Below are positions 50,136 through 58,797 of a DNA stretch of 64,000 nt, one piece after another. This stretch comes from AC-32 sp046726435 (lineage in GTDB: Bacteria > Actinomycetota > Thermoleophilia > Gaiellales > Gaiellaceae). The stretch spans positions 1-64,000 of the forward strand of contig JBKPAM010000056.1 of assembly GCA_046726435.1 (NCBI GenBank), given 5' to 3'. Every line of letters begins with the position of its first letter. Position 1 is the first letter of the stretch. The notes beneath the pieces are model-generated. The model saw only the letters and a list, made by a program, of their open reading frames with translations. It had not been told where the DNA came from and searched no databases. The translations under genes were made by a program, and so were the position numbers.

Positions 50136-51436
50136 GCGCGCTCCGCGTTGGCGCGGTTGGACACCAGCAGGAGGCCCGCGAGCAGGACGAAGTTCGCGAC
50201 GACGCTCGAGCCGCCGTAGCTCACGAACGGAAGCGTGATCCCGGTCAGCGGGATCAGGCGGAGGATCCCGCCGACGATGATGAAGGTCTGCAGGGCGAAG
50301 GCGAACGTGAGCCCGACTGCGAGCAGCTTGGAGAAGCCGTCGTGGGCAAGCATGGCGATCTTGAAGCCGCGCGCGACGACGAGCATGTAGACGAGCAGTA
50401 GTGCGGAGACCCCGATCAGGCCCATCTCCTGCGCGAGCGCCGAGTAGATGAAGTCCGTGTTCAGGTACGGAATCAGCTGGTTCCCGCTCGTGGTCTCGAA
50501 CGTGCCCTTGCCGAAGCCGGTCCCGGTCCAGTTCCCGTGCGCGACCGAGTACAGCGACTTGACGAGCTGGTAGCTGGCGCAGTCCTGCCGCGGCAGCATC
50601 TTCCCGTTGATCGCACAGGGGACCGCGTGGTCGGTCCACGGGTGGAGCCAGATCGTCACACGCTCACGGACGTGGGCGACGTAGTGGTAGACGCCGAAGG
50701 CGCCGGCGACGAAGAGCGCCAGGCCCAGGCCGACGTAGAGGGCGCGGGCCGTCGCGACGTAGAGCATCGCGAGGAAGATCCCGAAGTAGAGGAGCGCCGA
50801 GCCGAGGTCGTTCGTCTCGATCAGGACGAGCATCGCGCCGCCCCAGATCAGGAGCAGCGGGCCGAAGTCCTTCAGGCGACCCTGGGCGAGCACCTCGCGC
50901 TTCTCACGCAGGTAGCCGGCGAGGAAGACGATCAGGAACACCTTCGCGAGCTCGCCCGGCTGGAACTGGAGCGACCCGAAGTGGATCCACAGGCGCGCGC
51001 CGTTGACGGTCGTCCCGAGCACGGGCAGCGCGGGGAGCACGAGCAGCCCGATCGCGGTCAGGCCGAAGAGGTACTTGTAGCTCTCGAGCCGCCGGTAGTC
51101 GCGGTGCAGCAGGAGCAGGACGACCACGAAAGCGCCGAGGGCGACCACGATCCAGAGCCCCTGGCGGAAGGCGTCGGACGGGTTCAGCCGGTAGATCTCG
51201 GTCAGGCCCACCGCAGTCAGCAGCGCCGCCATCGGCAGCAGGTACGGGTCGGCGAAGGGCACCGTGTAGCGCGCCACCAGGTGCGCGGCGAGGTAGAGCG
51301 CGAAGAAGAAGGCCGCGTACGAGAGCGAGGCGGTCGAGACGACGTCCTGCCGCGCGATGTAGACGCTGGCGAAGCCGAGCGCGGTGAGCATGCCGACGAC
51401 GACGAGGTTCGCGAGCTCGCGGTTCCTCGCACTCAT
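50132..51436 (-). CDS. rodA: FtsW/RodA/SpoVE-family lipid II polymerase
   Basis: The 434-residue protein has about 12 membrane segments and SEDS motifs: NGARLWIHFGSLQFQPGELAK, ETNDLGSALLYFGIF and the C-terminal PLTGITLPFVSYGGSSV (each shown in part). The large extracytoplasmic loop has a Cys pair (VPCAING and QDCASYQ). SEDS proteins polymerise lipid II into glycan strands, with PbpA as the partner transpeptidase. Start and stop overlap neighbouring genes by 4 bases on both sides. Confidence 0.94.
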   Translation of the reverse strand: MSARNRELANLVVVGMLTALGFASVYIARQDVVSTASLSYAAFFFALYLAAHLVARYTVPFADPYLLPMAALLTAVGLTEIYRLNPSDAFRQGLWIVVALGAFVVVLLLLHRDYRRLESYKYLFGLTAIGLLVLPALPVLGTTVNGARLWIHFGSLQFQPGELAKVFLIVFLAGYLREKREVLAQGRLKDFGPLLLIWGGAMLVLIETNDLGSALLYFGIFLAMLYVATARALYVGLGLALFVAGAFGVYHYVAHVRERVTIWLHPWTDHAVPCAINGKMLPRQDCASYQLVKSLYSVAHGNWTGTGFGKGTFETTSGNQLIPYLNTDFIYSALAQEMGLIGVSALLLVYMLVVARGFKIAMLAHDGFSKLLAVGLTFAFALQTFIIVGGILRLIPLTGITLPFVSYGGSSVVANFVLLAGLLLVSNRANAERA

Positions 51437-52587
51437 CTGGCTCCGATCTGCTCCTCGTAGACCCGCACCTCGGACCGGGCCGAGTCCTCGCTGCGCAGCG
51501 AGTGGTCGAACAGCTTGCGCCGCTCGCTCTCGCTCAGCTGCGCGGCGAGCAGGGGGCTCACGTACACGGCCCGGTAGAGGTGGACGTCGCCGACGACGTT
51601 CCACGGGACGCCCTGGTAGACGGCGACGTGGCCGTCCGCCTCGACCCCGACGAAGTGCGAGCGCCAAAGGCCCCAGAGCACGACACCCGCCGCTCCGATC
51701 ACCAGCAGGAACACGATCGCGGCGAGAACCCGCCCCCGCCTTCTTCTCCGCGGTGGCGCCGCGGGGCGCCTTCCGTCCTCCGTCGCGATCACGGGAACGC
51801 GGTCGAGCTCGTCCAGCGTGGCTTGCTCATCGTCCTCGACCGGCGGCAACGTGACGGTCTTCTCCGCCTCCTCGTCGCCGACGATCTCGAAGAAGACGAC
51901 CGTGATGTTGTCGTCGCCGCCGCTCTTGTTCGCGGCGCGCACCAGCGCCTTCGCCGCGGCCCTGAGGTCGTCGCGGTGGCGCCCGACCTCGTCGAGGATC
52001 GTCTCGTCGTCGACCATCGCCGTGAGCCCGTCCGAGCAGAGGAGGAAGAGGTCGCCGGGCTTGGTCTCGACCGAGAACGTGTCGACGTCGACGTCCGGGT
52101 CGGTCCCGAGGGCGCGCGTGATCACCGAGCGCTGCGGGTGTCCCTCGGCCTCTTCCGGGGAGAGCTTGCCGCTCCGGACGAGCTCGGCGACCAGCGAGTG
52201 GTCCTCCGTGAGCTGCTCGAGCTGCCGGTCGCGGATCAGGTACGCGCGCGAGTCGCCGACATGGCCGATCGCGACCCGCCCGTCCTCGACGAGCGCGACG
52301 GTCATCGTCGTGCCCATCCCTGACGCGGCGGCGTCCTCCGACTGCCGTTCGTAGACGCGCCGGTTCGCGGCCTGGATCAACTCGTCGACCCGCTGCTCGC
52401 CGCCCGCCCGCTCGGAGGTGTCGTCGCGCAGGGCCTCGGCCGCGAGGCTGGAGGCGAGCTCGCCTGCCTGCGCGCCGCCCATCCCGTCCGCGACCGCGAA
52501 GAGCGGCGGCTCGCAGACGTAGGCGTCCTCGTTGTGGCGCCTCCTGCGCCCCGTGTCGGTGAGGCTCGCGCTCGGTCCGAGACTCAT
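51433..52587 (-). CDS. pstP: PP2C-family Ser/Thr phosphatase PstP
   Basis: The 384-residue protein has a PPM phosphatase domain (about 5-235): TDTGRRRRHNEDAY, the metal site in VADGMGGAQAG, GTTMTVALV, HVGDSRAYLIRD, LLCSDGLTAMV and GGDDNITVV. An Arg-rich linker, one membrane segment (about 290-310) and a short external domain follow. It reverses PknB phosphorylation. ATG 52587 is preferred; an in-frame ATG at 52614 would start in the palindromic repeat. The stop overlaps the rodA start. Confidence 0.93.
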   Translation of the reverse strand: MSLGPSASLTDTGRRRRHNEDAYVCEPPLFAVADGMGGAQAGELASSLAAEALRDDTSERAGGEQRVDELIQAANRRVYERQSEDAAASGMGTTMTVALVEDGRVAIGHVGDSRAYLIRDRQLEQLTEDHSLVAELVRSGKLSPEEAEGHPQRSVITRALGTDPDVDVDTFSVETKPGDLFLLCSDGLTAMVDDETILDEVGRHRDDLRAAAKALVRAANKSGGDDNITVVFFEIVGDEEAEKTVTLPPVEDDEQATLDELDRVPVIATEDGRRPAAPPRRRRRGRVLAAIVFLLVIGAAGVVLWGLWRSHFVGVEADGHVAVYQGVPWNVVGDVHLYRAVYVSPLLAAQLSESERRKLFDHSLRSEDSARSEVRVYEEQIGAR

Positions 52588-52613
52588 GCCGCCACACCCT
52601 GACGCACAGCGCA

Positions 52614-52684
52614 TCGACCGGTCGTTTCAGACGGACGCACGAGCAAAGCTCGCGCGTCCTGACATCGGCATCGCAAGCGACGCC
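52614..52684 (-). repeat. Modular palindromic repeat, type A, between fhaB and pstP
   Basis: This 71-bp inverted copy matches those at 29011 and 33288 in length. TCGACCGGTC, TTTCAGACGGACG, the hairpin GAGCAAAGCTC, and GGCATCGCAAGCGACGCC are all present. It fills nearly the whole 97-base gap after the fhaB stop codon in the fhaB-pstP transcript. Confidence 0.78.
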
Positions 52685-53167
52685 TCACGCCTCGTACCTC
52701 AGCTCGGTCTCGCCGATCCGAACGACGTCACCGGCGGTCAGGCGTTTGGCCTGCGTCACCTGAATCCCGTTCAGGTAGGTGCCGTTCGTCGAGCCGACGT
52801 CCTCCAGCCAGACCCCGTCGCGGCGCGGCTCGATCCGCGCGTGCTTTGAGGAGGCGTACTCGTCTCCGGTCAGGTCGACGTCGTTGCGCGAGCCGCGGCC
52901 CACGAGCAGCGAGGACGAGTTGAGCGCGAGCTCGTCGCCTTCTTCGAGCGCCGGGCTCGACAGGACGACCAGCCGCCCGCTTTCGATCCGGCGCTGGTCC
53001 TCCCCCAGGCCCGGAACCGAGCCCGGTGCGAGCACGAAGCTCTCCTGGGGCATCCGTACGTCGCGCGCCGCGGAGCGCACGATCCTCCAGATGAAGAGGT
53101 AGAGCAGCACGAGAAAGACCAGCTTGAGGACGAGCAGAGCCTCCGAGACGGCGACCGACGCAAGCAT
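52685..53167 (-). CDS. fhaB: Membrane-anchored FHA-domain protein (FhaB/FipA type)
   Basis: The 160-residue protein has an N-terminal membrane segment (about 8-28) and a C-terminal FHA domain (about 75-155): LLVGRGSRNDVDL, SSKHARIE and VGSTNGTYLNG, with the phosphothreonine-binding Arg, Ser and Asn. It docks phosphorylated partners of PknB at the membrane during growth and division. Its ATG shares a base with the fhaA stop (TAATG). A type A repeat begins directly after its own stop. Confidence 0.92.
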   Translation of the reverse strand: MLASVAVSEALLVLKLVFLVLLYLFIWRIVRSAARDVRMPQESFVLAPGSVPGLGEDQRRIESGRLVVLSSPALEEGDELALNSSSLLVGRGSRNDVDLTGDEYASSKHARIEPRRDGVWLEDVGSTNGTYLNGIQVTQAKRLTAGDVVRIGETELRYEA

Positions 53168-53943
53168 TAGTCCCCCGGCTCGGTTTCCCGCCGGAAGACG
53201 AGCTCGGTCGACCCAAGCGTGATCCGGTCGCCCTGCCGCAGCTTCGCGCGCTTCAGGCGGTGCCCGTTCACCTCCATCCCGTTCGTCGAGTCGAGGTCGA
53301 TCGCCCAGTACGCGGCGCCTTCCTGGCGAACTTCGGCGTGCTTGCGCGAGACGTTCGGGTCGGGAAGCTGGATGTCGCACTCCTTCGAGCGGCCGATGGT
53401 GACACGGTTGCCGTCGAGCTCATGCTTGGTGTCGTTGACGGTGAGGCTCACGACCTCGCGCCCGAGCCCGAGCTCCTCGGACGAGACGGCCTCCGTTGCG
53501 GCGGGCGGCTTGCGGTAGACCATCGTCCCGGCGGGCTCGGGCTGCGCCGGCGGCGCGCCGGGCTCAGGCGTCGCGCCCTGCACCATGCGGGTGGCGATTC
53601 CGAACTCGCCCATCTCGAGGTCGTCGTCCGTCTCGAAGAGGACCTCGGGCGGGGAGAGCATCTCGTAGCGCTCGCGGCGCGCGTTCTCGGCGAGGTATTC
53701 CTGCAGCTCGCTGCGGAGGGAGTCCTCGTAGTTCGTGAACTGCTCGCGGTCGGAGGGCGCGAGGTAGACGGTGTACTCGTTAGGCGCGTAGACACGCGAG
53801 ACCGAGACCACGCGGTGGTCCTCCATCTCCTTGACGAGCTTGCGCGCGAGCTCGACCGGCTGCACGTGCGTGCGGAAGGCGCGGCCGAAGACCCCTTCGA
53901 ACAGGCCTTCGATCTTGTGCTCGATGTTTCTGAGGACGCTCAT
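53167..53943 (-). CDS. fhaA: DUF3662-FHA protein FhaA
   Basis: The 258-residue protein has the N-terminal DUF3662/FhaA domain (about 1-115), starting MSVLRNIEHKIEGLFEGVFG and including HVQPVELARKLVKEME. A Pro-rich linker and a C-terminal FHA domain (about 170-250) follow, with VTIGRSKECDIQLPD, SRKHAEV and DSTNGMEVNG. FhaA is a phospho-dependent scaffold of PknB signalling and, in mycobacteria, binds the MurJ-associated pseudokinase. It is the first gene of fhaA-fhaB-pstP-rodA-pbpA-pknB-ddl, 29 bases after the polytopic kinase gene. Confidence 0.93.
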   Translation of the reverse strand: MSVLRNIEHKIEGLFEGVFGRAFRTHVQPVELARKLVKEMEDHRVVSVSRVYAPNEYTVYLAPSDREQFTNYEDSLRSELQEYLAENARRERYEMLSPPEVLFETDDDLEMGEFGIATRMVQGATPEPGAPPAQPEPAGTMVYRKPPAATEAVSSEELGLGREVVSLTVNDTKHELDGNRVTIGRSKECDIQLPDPNVSRKHAEVRQEGAAYWAIDLDSTNGMEVNGHRLKRAKLRQGDRITLGSTELVFRRETEPGD

Positions 53944-53972
53944 TCGACCCGGTTATCCCCGGGTCTTGAATG

Positions 53973-55634
53973 CTAACTCCGGGCCCTGCGGCCCTGACCG
54001 ATCCCTCCGAGGCGAGGGAGCTGCAGCTCTGGCAGGCGTGGCTGCAGCGCCAGGATCGCACAGGTGGCCCATGCGGCGAGCACGAGCGGCGCTGCTGCCA
54101 CGGCCGGCACGGGGAGGAGCGTCAGCGCGATCAGGCCGGCACCGAGCCCGGCGATCGCCCAGAGCCCGCGCTCGCGCGCTAACGGCAGGGCGACCGCGGC
54201 CGCCGCCAGGACGGCGGCCTCCAGCAGCAGGGCCGGATGCGACCCGAGCGCACGCAGAAGGGTGTTTGCGACCGCGAACGGATCCTCGCTGCCCGCGATC
54301 CCGAGGCCCTTGGGCGGCGCCGCTCCGGTGAAGGGAAGCGGCACGTGGCGCAGGCCGGCGACGAGCGCGGCGAGCAGGACGGCGGCCACGACCTGGCAGG
54401 CTCGCCTGACGCGGCCGCCGATCGGCTGTGCGGCGAGCGGGAGGAGCCCGAGCGCGAGCACGGGCGCGAGCAGCGGCCCGAGCGCGAGAAAGAGGCCCGT
54501 TCGCGGGGAGCGCCACGAGAACACGAGCCAGCAGCAGGCGATCGCCCCGTAGAGGAGCGCCAGCCCGGAGGAGATGTTGCCGAGCGGGAACACCGGCACG
54601 GCGAGCGTGAACGCGAGGCCGAGTCGCGGGCGGGTGAGCGTCAGTGCGCCGGCGAGGACGGCAAGCAGCGGAACGAAGAACCCGGGGAAGAACGGGAGCA
54701 CCGCGGTCGTCCAGCCCGCGAACAGCGCTGCGGCGGCGGGGGCGGCGAGCTGCCACGGCACGCGCGGAGCCGGGATCGTCGTCTTCGTCTTGCGCCGCCG
54801 GAGCCGCTCGGCGAAGCCGTCACGCAGCTCGACGGCGAGCATCGCCGCGGAAGGACGCTGCGCGGGGTCGAGCGCGAGCATCCGGTCGACGAGCGCGCAA
54901 AACGGCTTGGGCAGGTCCGGGCGCGCCTGGGAGAGCGGCGCCGCGCCGGCCTCGATCCGCTTTGCCGTCTCAAGCAGCGAGCCGTTCCAGAACGGATGCC
55001 ACCCGGCGAGCGCCTCCCAGAGCATCGTCCCGACCGCCCAGACGTCGGCCGGCGGCCCTCCCGACTCGCCGTGCACGAGCCGCTCCGGCGGCACGTACGC
55101 GAGGGTGCCAGGCACGTCGCCGGTCGCCGTGAGCGACTCCTCCTCCGCGAGTTGCGCGAGGCCGAAGTCGAGCAGCCGAACGGAGATCTCCTCCTCTTCC
55201 GCGAGCAGCACGTTCGAGGGCTTCACGTCACGGTGGACGATCCCGCGCGCATGCGCGTGGGCGAGCCCGTCGAGCACCTGCGCGGCCGTCTCGACCGCCG
55301 CCGCCTCGTCCAGCTCGCCGGCCCGGAGCGCCTGCCGCATGGTCTGCCCGGGGACGTACTCGTAGGCGATGTAGACGTTGCGGACGTCTCGGTCGAGCCC
55401 GTACGCGCGCAGGCAGCGCTCGTGGCGCAGCCGCGCCGCCGCGAGGGCCTCCCGTTCGGCCCGCGTGGCAGCCTTGCCCTCGCGGGGGACGATCTTCAGG
55501 GCGACGTCGAGCCCGGTGTGCTCGTCGCGCGCGAGCCAGACCGAGCCCGAGCCGCCGCTGCCCAGCGGACGCAGCGGCCGGTAGCGCTCGGCCACGAGCT
55601 CGCTGGTCGACAACGCAAGGGCAGCCTCGGCCAC
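53973..55634 (-). CDS. Ser/Thr protein kinase with polytopic membrane C-terminus
   Basis: The 553-residue protein has a Hanks kinase (about 15-275): GSGGSGSVW, the Lys in VALKIV, HRDVKPSNVLL, LLDFGLAQ and GTLAYVPPERL. The C-terminal half (about 295-540) has roughly eight hydrophobic segments rich in Ala, Leu and Pro, with no recognised transporter motif. Such kinases are found in actinobacteria, but the membrane half is not a known sensor. It could sense membrane state or carry a lipid-linked ligand. The start is GTG. It stands directly upstream of fhaA in the same direction and is divergent from the 55722 gene. Confidence 0.85.
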   Translation of the reverse strand: MAEAALALSTSELVAERYRPLRPLGSGGSGSVWLARDEHTGLDVALKIVPREGKAATRAEREALAAARLRHERCLRAYGLDRDVRNVYIAYEYVPGQTMRQALRAGELDEAAAVETAAQVLDGLAHAHARGIVHRDVKPSNVLLAEEEEISVRLLDFGLAQLAEEESLTATGDVPGTLAYVPPERLVHGESGGPPADVWAVGTMLWEALAGWHPFWNGSLLETAKRIEAGAAPLSQARPDLPKPFCALVDRMLALDPAQRPSAAMLAVELRDGFAERLRRRKTKTTIPAPRVPWQLAAPAAAALFAGWTTAVLPFFPGFFVPLLAVLAGALTLTRPRLGLAFTLAVPVFPLGNISSGLALLYGAIACCWLVFSWRSPRTGLFLALGPLLAPVLALGLLPLAAQPIGGRVRRACQVVAAVLLAALVAGLRHVPLPFTGAAPPKGLGIAGSEDPFAVANTLLRALGSHPALLLEAAVLAAAAVALPLARERGLWAIAGLGAGLIALTLLPVPAVAAAPLVLAAWATCAILALQPRLPELQLPRLGGIGQGRRARS

Positions 55635-55721
55635 GATGCTCTTGGTTTGGCGCTCCGCGGAAGAGTCCTGCCCCGGCCGACGGAGTCGCTAGAGTGAGCC
55701 GACTTTTTCCTGCAAAAGCGG

Positions 55722-56891
55722 GTGCCCGTGACAGAGCACGACACCGACATCGACTTCGACTTCTTCGAGGACGAAGAGCCGCCGACTCAGGAGAGCCCGC
55801 GTGAGGGGATCATTCCGCGCCGCGGCCCGCGCGGCCCGAGGCGGCCGCCGAGCGGGCCGACCAACCTCACGCCGCTGCTCCGCCTCGTCGGGCTGATCGC
55901 GTTCGCGATCCTGATCGTCGTCCTGCTCGTGTTCTGGATCCAGAGCTGCAGCGAGGCGAGCAAGGAGAAGACCTACAAGGACTACATGGGCAAGGTCTCC
56001 GAGGTTGCAGGCTCCTCGCAGCAGATCGGGCGCGGGCTGAGCCAGGCGCTCTCCGAGCAGGGCCTGAAGGAGGCCCAGGTCGAGCAGCGGATCGGGGGCC
56101 TCGCGCGGCAGGAGCAGCTCGACGTCCAGCGCGCGCGGCAGATCAAGCCGCCGGGGACGCTGACCGACGAGCACCAGGCGCTGATCCAGGCGCTGCAGTA
56201 CCGGGTCAGCGGCCTGACCGGGCTCACGGGCGCGCTGGCCGCAACCGCGAAGGTGAAGGACACCACGCGCGCCGGAACCGTCCTCGCGGCGCAGATGCAG
56301 CGGCTGCTCGCGAGCGACGTGATCTACGAGGACTCGTTCAAGGCTCCCGCCTCCGCCGTGCTCAAGCGGCAAGGCGTCACCGGCACGAGCGCGAGCGGCG
56401 GGCCGCTCGTCCCGTCCTCCACCTTCCTTCAGACCTCCGAGCTCGTGTCGCCGCAGGCGATGGCCACCGTGCTGAGCAAGATCCGCGGCACTGCGATCAC
56501 GCCCAGCCAGGGCGGCCTGCGCGGGACGAACCTCGTCTCGACGAAGGTCTTCCCGCAGAACACCGAGCTCAGCACCTCGAGCCAGACGACCGTGACCCTG
56601 CGGACGAACCTGAGCTTCCAGGTCACCATCGAGAACTCCGGCGACTCGCAGGAGGCGAACATCCCGGTCACCCTGAGGATCCTCCAGGCGGGAAGCAAGG
56701 ACGTCGTGAAACGGGCCACGATCGGCTTCATCACCCCGGGCGAGCAGAAGACGGTCAGCTTCTCGGGCTTCCCCGCTCTGAACCCTGGTAAGCCGGGCCA
56801 GGTCAAGGTCGAGGTCCAGCCCGTGCAGGACGAGTCGAACACGAACAACAACTCGGCCGACTACTCGGTCATCTTCTCGATCGTCGGCTAG
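55722..56891 (+). CDS. Membrane-anchored protein with external helical and CARDB-like domains
   Basis: The 389-residue protein starts with an acidic tail (DIDFDFFEDEEPP), then a basic Pro-rich stretch and one membrane segment (about 52-72). External parts are a helical region (about 80-200) and a C-terminal beta-sandwich resembling CARDB: LSFQVTIENSGDSQE, TPGEQKTVSFSGF and NNSADYSVIF. The family is unknown to me. It may present an adhesin-like domain on the surface or interact with the wall. The start is GTG 55722 or 55728. A DUF4446 gene follows after 3 bases, so the two are an operon. Confidence 0.7.
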   Translation: MPVTEHDTDIDFDFFEDEEPPTQESPREGIIPRRGPRGPRRPPSGPTNLTPLLRLVGLIAFAILIVVLLVFWIQSCSEASKEKTYKDYMGKVSEVAGSSQQIGRGLSQALSEQGLKEAQVEQRIGGLARQEQLDVQRARQIKPPGTLTDEHQALIQALQYRVSGLTGLTGALAATAKVKDTTRAGTVLAAQMQRLLASDVIYEDSFKAPASAVLKRQGVTGTSASGGPLVPSSTFLQTSELVSPQAMATVLSKIRGTAITPSQGGLRGTNLVSTKVFPQNTELSTSSQTTVTLRTNLSFQVTIENSGDSQEANIPVTLRILQAGSKDVVKRATIGFITPGEQKTVSFSGFPALNPGKPGQVKVEVQPVQDESNTNNNSADYSVIFSIVG

Positions 56892-56894
56892 CAC

Positions 56895-57380
56895 GTGTTG
56901 GGGGTCACGAGCGCGACCGCCGGCTGGATCGCGATCGGAGCCGCAGCCGTGGCCGTGCTCTCGCTGCTGGTCGTGTTCTGGGTCCTGAGGCGGGTACGGC
57001 GTCTGCGCGAGGGGCAGGCCGTGCTGCTCGGGGAGGGCAAGGCCGACCTGGTCGACTTCGCGGTCTCGCTCCAGGGCCGGATCGACGACCTCCATCGTGC
57101 CGTCGACGAGATCGCCGCCGGGCTCGTGCGCGTCGACCGGCGGGTGGACGGCTCGGTCACGAACACATCGATCGTGCGCTACGACGCCTACGAGGACACG
57201 GGAGGGCATCAGTCGGCTTCGCTTGCCGTGCTCGACTCCGCGCGGTCCGGCGTGGTCGTGACCGCGATCCAGGGCCGCGACTACGCGCGCATCTACATGA
57301 AGGAGCTCGACCGCGGCCGCCCCTCGGTAGCGCTCTCGCCGGAAGAGGCCGAGGCCGTTGAGAGGGCGATGGCCCGATGA
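56895..57380 (+). CDS. DUF4446 family membrane protein
   Basis: The 161-residue protein has one N-terminal membrane segment (about 10-30), a coiled-coil-like stretch (LQGRIDDLHRAVDEIAAGL) and the DUF4446 core SIVRYDAYEDTGGHQSASLAVLD. The VVTAIQGRDYARIYMKEL segment and a final LSPEEAEAVERAM follow. Function is unknown; the family is widespread in Gram-positive bacteria. It is translated from a GTG 3 bases after the preceding stop. A hairpin ending the operon lies at 57399-57417. Confidence 0.85.
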   Translation: MLGVTSATAGWIAIGAAAVAVLSLLVVFWVLRRVRRLREGQAVLLGEGKADLVDFAVSLQGRIDDLHRAVDEIAAGLVRVDRRVDGSVTNTSIVRYDAYEDTGGHQSASLAVLDSARSGVVVTAIQGRDYARIYMKELDRGRPSVALSPEEAEAVERAMAR

Positions 57381-57398
57381 AGAGAACCCGCGCAGAGC

Positions 57399-57417
57399 AC
57401 TCGGCCTTCGGCCGAGT
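57399..57417 (+). terminator. Hairpin after the DUF4446 gene
   Basis: ACTCGGCC and GGCCGAGT form a perfect 8-bp stem with a TTC loop, 18 bases past the stop of DUF4446. It precedes the -10 box of the HNH gene. No T-run follows. Confidence 0.55.
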
Positions 57418-57433
57418 CCTGCATGCTGGCTGC

Positions 57434-57439
57434 TAAATT
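57434..57439 (+). promoter_or_regulatory. -10 box (TAAATT) for the HNH gene
   Basis: TAAATT ends 7 bases before the ATG at 57447, implying a leaderless mRNA. It is the most AT-rich stretch of this intergenic region. Confidence 0.55.
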
Positions 57440-57446
57440 CGGCGCG

Positions 57447-57977
57447 ATGCAGCAGGTTCTTGTTCTGAACGCGAGTTACGAGCCACTGAACGTCACCACC
57501 GTTCGTCGTGCGCACGTGCTCGTGTTCAAGGGCAAGGCCGAGGTGATCGAGGAGCTCGACCAACCCCTCAGATCCGCCACGGGAGCTTTCCCGTGGCCCC
57601 ACGTAATCCGGCTCGTCCAGTACGTCCGCGTGCCGCGGACCCTGCAGCGGAAGATCTCGCGACGGGCGCTGTTCGCCCGCGACGGGTGGCGCTGCATGTA
57701 CTGCGGCACCACCAACGGTCGCCTCACGCTCGACCACGTCGTCCCCCGCAGCCGCGGGGGCGATTCCGTCTGGGAGAACGTCGTCACCTCGTGCGCTCCC
57801 TGCAACATGCGCAAGGGCAACCGGCTTCCGGACGAAGTCGAGATGACGCTGCGCAGCCCCCCGCGTGCGCCCGCGCCGGTGCTCTTCATCCACCTCGCCA
57901 CGCCGCGGATCCCGAACCGCTGGGAGCCCTACCTGAACGGCTTTGGGAAATCGGGGGTTGTGGCGGCGACTGCTTAG
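57447..57977 (+). CDS. HNH endonuclease
   Basis: The 176-residue protein has an N-terminal region beginning MQQVLVLNASYEPLNVTTVR, typical of actinobacterial HNH proteins. The HNH domain (about 85-140) has CMYCGTT, LTLDHVVPRSRGG, ENVVTSCAPCNMRKGN, with two CxxC pairs for zinc and the catalytic His. The ATG is fixed by a TANNNT box 7 bases upstream. The family occurs as a stand-alone housekeeping gene in actinobacteria; its substrate is uncertain. A type B repeat begins at its stop codon. Confidence 0.9.
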   Translation: MQQVLVLNASYEPLNVTTVRRAHVLVFKGKAEVIEELDQPLRSATGAFPWPHVIRLVQYVRVPRTLQRKISRRALFARDGWRCMYCGTTNGRLTLDHVVPRSRGGDSVWENVVTSCAPCNMRKGNRLPDEVEMTLRSPPRAPAPVLFIHLATPRIPNRWEPYLNGFGKSGVVAATA

Positions 57978-58040
57978 GCGCTCGCTTGCGACGCCGACCA
58001 GAAGAGGCCGTACCGGCTTTGGCGGTGCGGCCGGCTCAAC
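57977..58040 (+). repeat. Modular palindromic repeat, type B, single copy
   Basis: It contains CGCTTGCGACGCCGACC, then AAGAGGCCGTACCGGCTTT and GCGGCC, the same order as the tandem units at 40707-40956. It starts on the last base of the HNH stop codon and ends within the 3' end of the convergent sulfurtransferase gene. Confidence 0.7.
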
Positions 58041-58797
58041 CCCGCTCCCGTGGCAACCCCAGCTGCTCCCACTCGCTCCAGGAGCCGGGGTAGAGCCTGC
58101 CCTCGCGCCCTCCTACCGCGAGGCGGTGGAGGACGACGCAGGCGGTCACTCCCGAGCCGCAGTAGGCGACGAGCTCGCCCTTCGCTAGCTCCGGAAGCGG
58201 CTCGTCCCAGGGCGCGTTGCGCGCCCCCAGGATGCGGCCGGGAACCTTGTCGATCGGGTTCGGCTCGCCGCGGAAGCGCTCGGGCAGCCGCGCGTCGACA
58301 ACGACCAGCTCGGCGCGGCGCTCTGCGAGCTCTCGGGCTTCGATGGTGTCGCCTGTGCGCGGGTGCGGGACGAACGCGGCGGGCTCGACCTCCTCGTCGC
58401 CCTCTCTCAGTGGGCCGTGCCAGGCATCGAGCTCGAGAACCGCGCAGTCGTCGTGGCCGAAGTGGCGCAGCAGCCACCAGAGCCGCTCCGCACCGCCCAT
58501 GTTCCCGTAGGCCACGACGAAGACGCCCGGCCCGATCCCGGCGCGTGAGGCGGCGAGGGAGAAGTCCTCGGCCGATGGGAGTGGGTGCCGCCCCGCGGGC
58601 CCCGGCGGCGCCGAGAGGTCGTCGTCCACGTCGAGAAACGACGCCCCGGGGATGTGGCCGGCGAGGTAGAGCTCACGCCCGCGTCCCGGCGAGCCGAGCT
58701 CCCAGCGGCAGTCGACGAACTGGTACCGCAGGGTGGTGCTAGGCGCGGGTCCGCACCGGCTCGAGCTGAGCGATCCCGGAGAGCCGCCCGCACTCAC
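58036..58797 (-). CDS. Two-domain rhodanese: thiosulfate/3-mercaptopyruvate sulfurtransferase
   Basis: The protein, up to 253 residues, has two rhodanese domains. The first is inactive (YLAGHIPGASFLDVDDDL), and the second holds the active-site loop VAYCGSGVTACV, whose CGSGVT favours 3-mercaptopyruvate or a mixed substrate. RIxGAxNxPW-like RILGARNAPWDEPL is present. It moves sulfane sulfur to acceptors such as cyanide or thiols. The start is unclear: only GTG 58797 is a standard start before the first motif, and this overlaps the upstream gene by 59 bases; a CTG at about 58727 would avoid the overlap. It ends in convergence with the HNH gene across a type B repeat. Confidence 0.88.
   Translation of the reverse strand: MSAGGSPGSLSSSRCGPAPSTTLRYQFVDCRWELGSPGRGRELYLAGHIPGASFLDVDDDLSAPPGPAGRHPLPSAEDFSLAASRAGIGPGVFVVAYGNMGGAERLWWLLRHFGHDDCAVLELDAWHGPLREGDEEVEPAAFVPHPRTGDTIEARELAERRAELVVVDARLPERFRGEPNPIDKVPGRILGARNAPWDEPLPELAKGELVAYCGSGVTACVVLHRLAVGGREGRLYPGSWSEWEQLGLPRERG

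Noticed and set aside
50537..51460. Long plus-strand open frames across the wall cluster
   Set aside because: They are antisense to RodA, PbpA and PstP, with Arg/Glu/Val-rich sequences and no recognisable domain.
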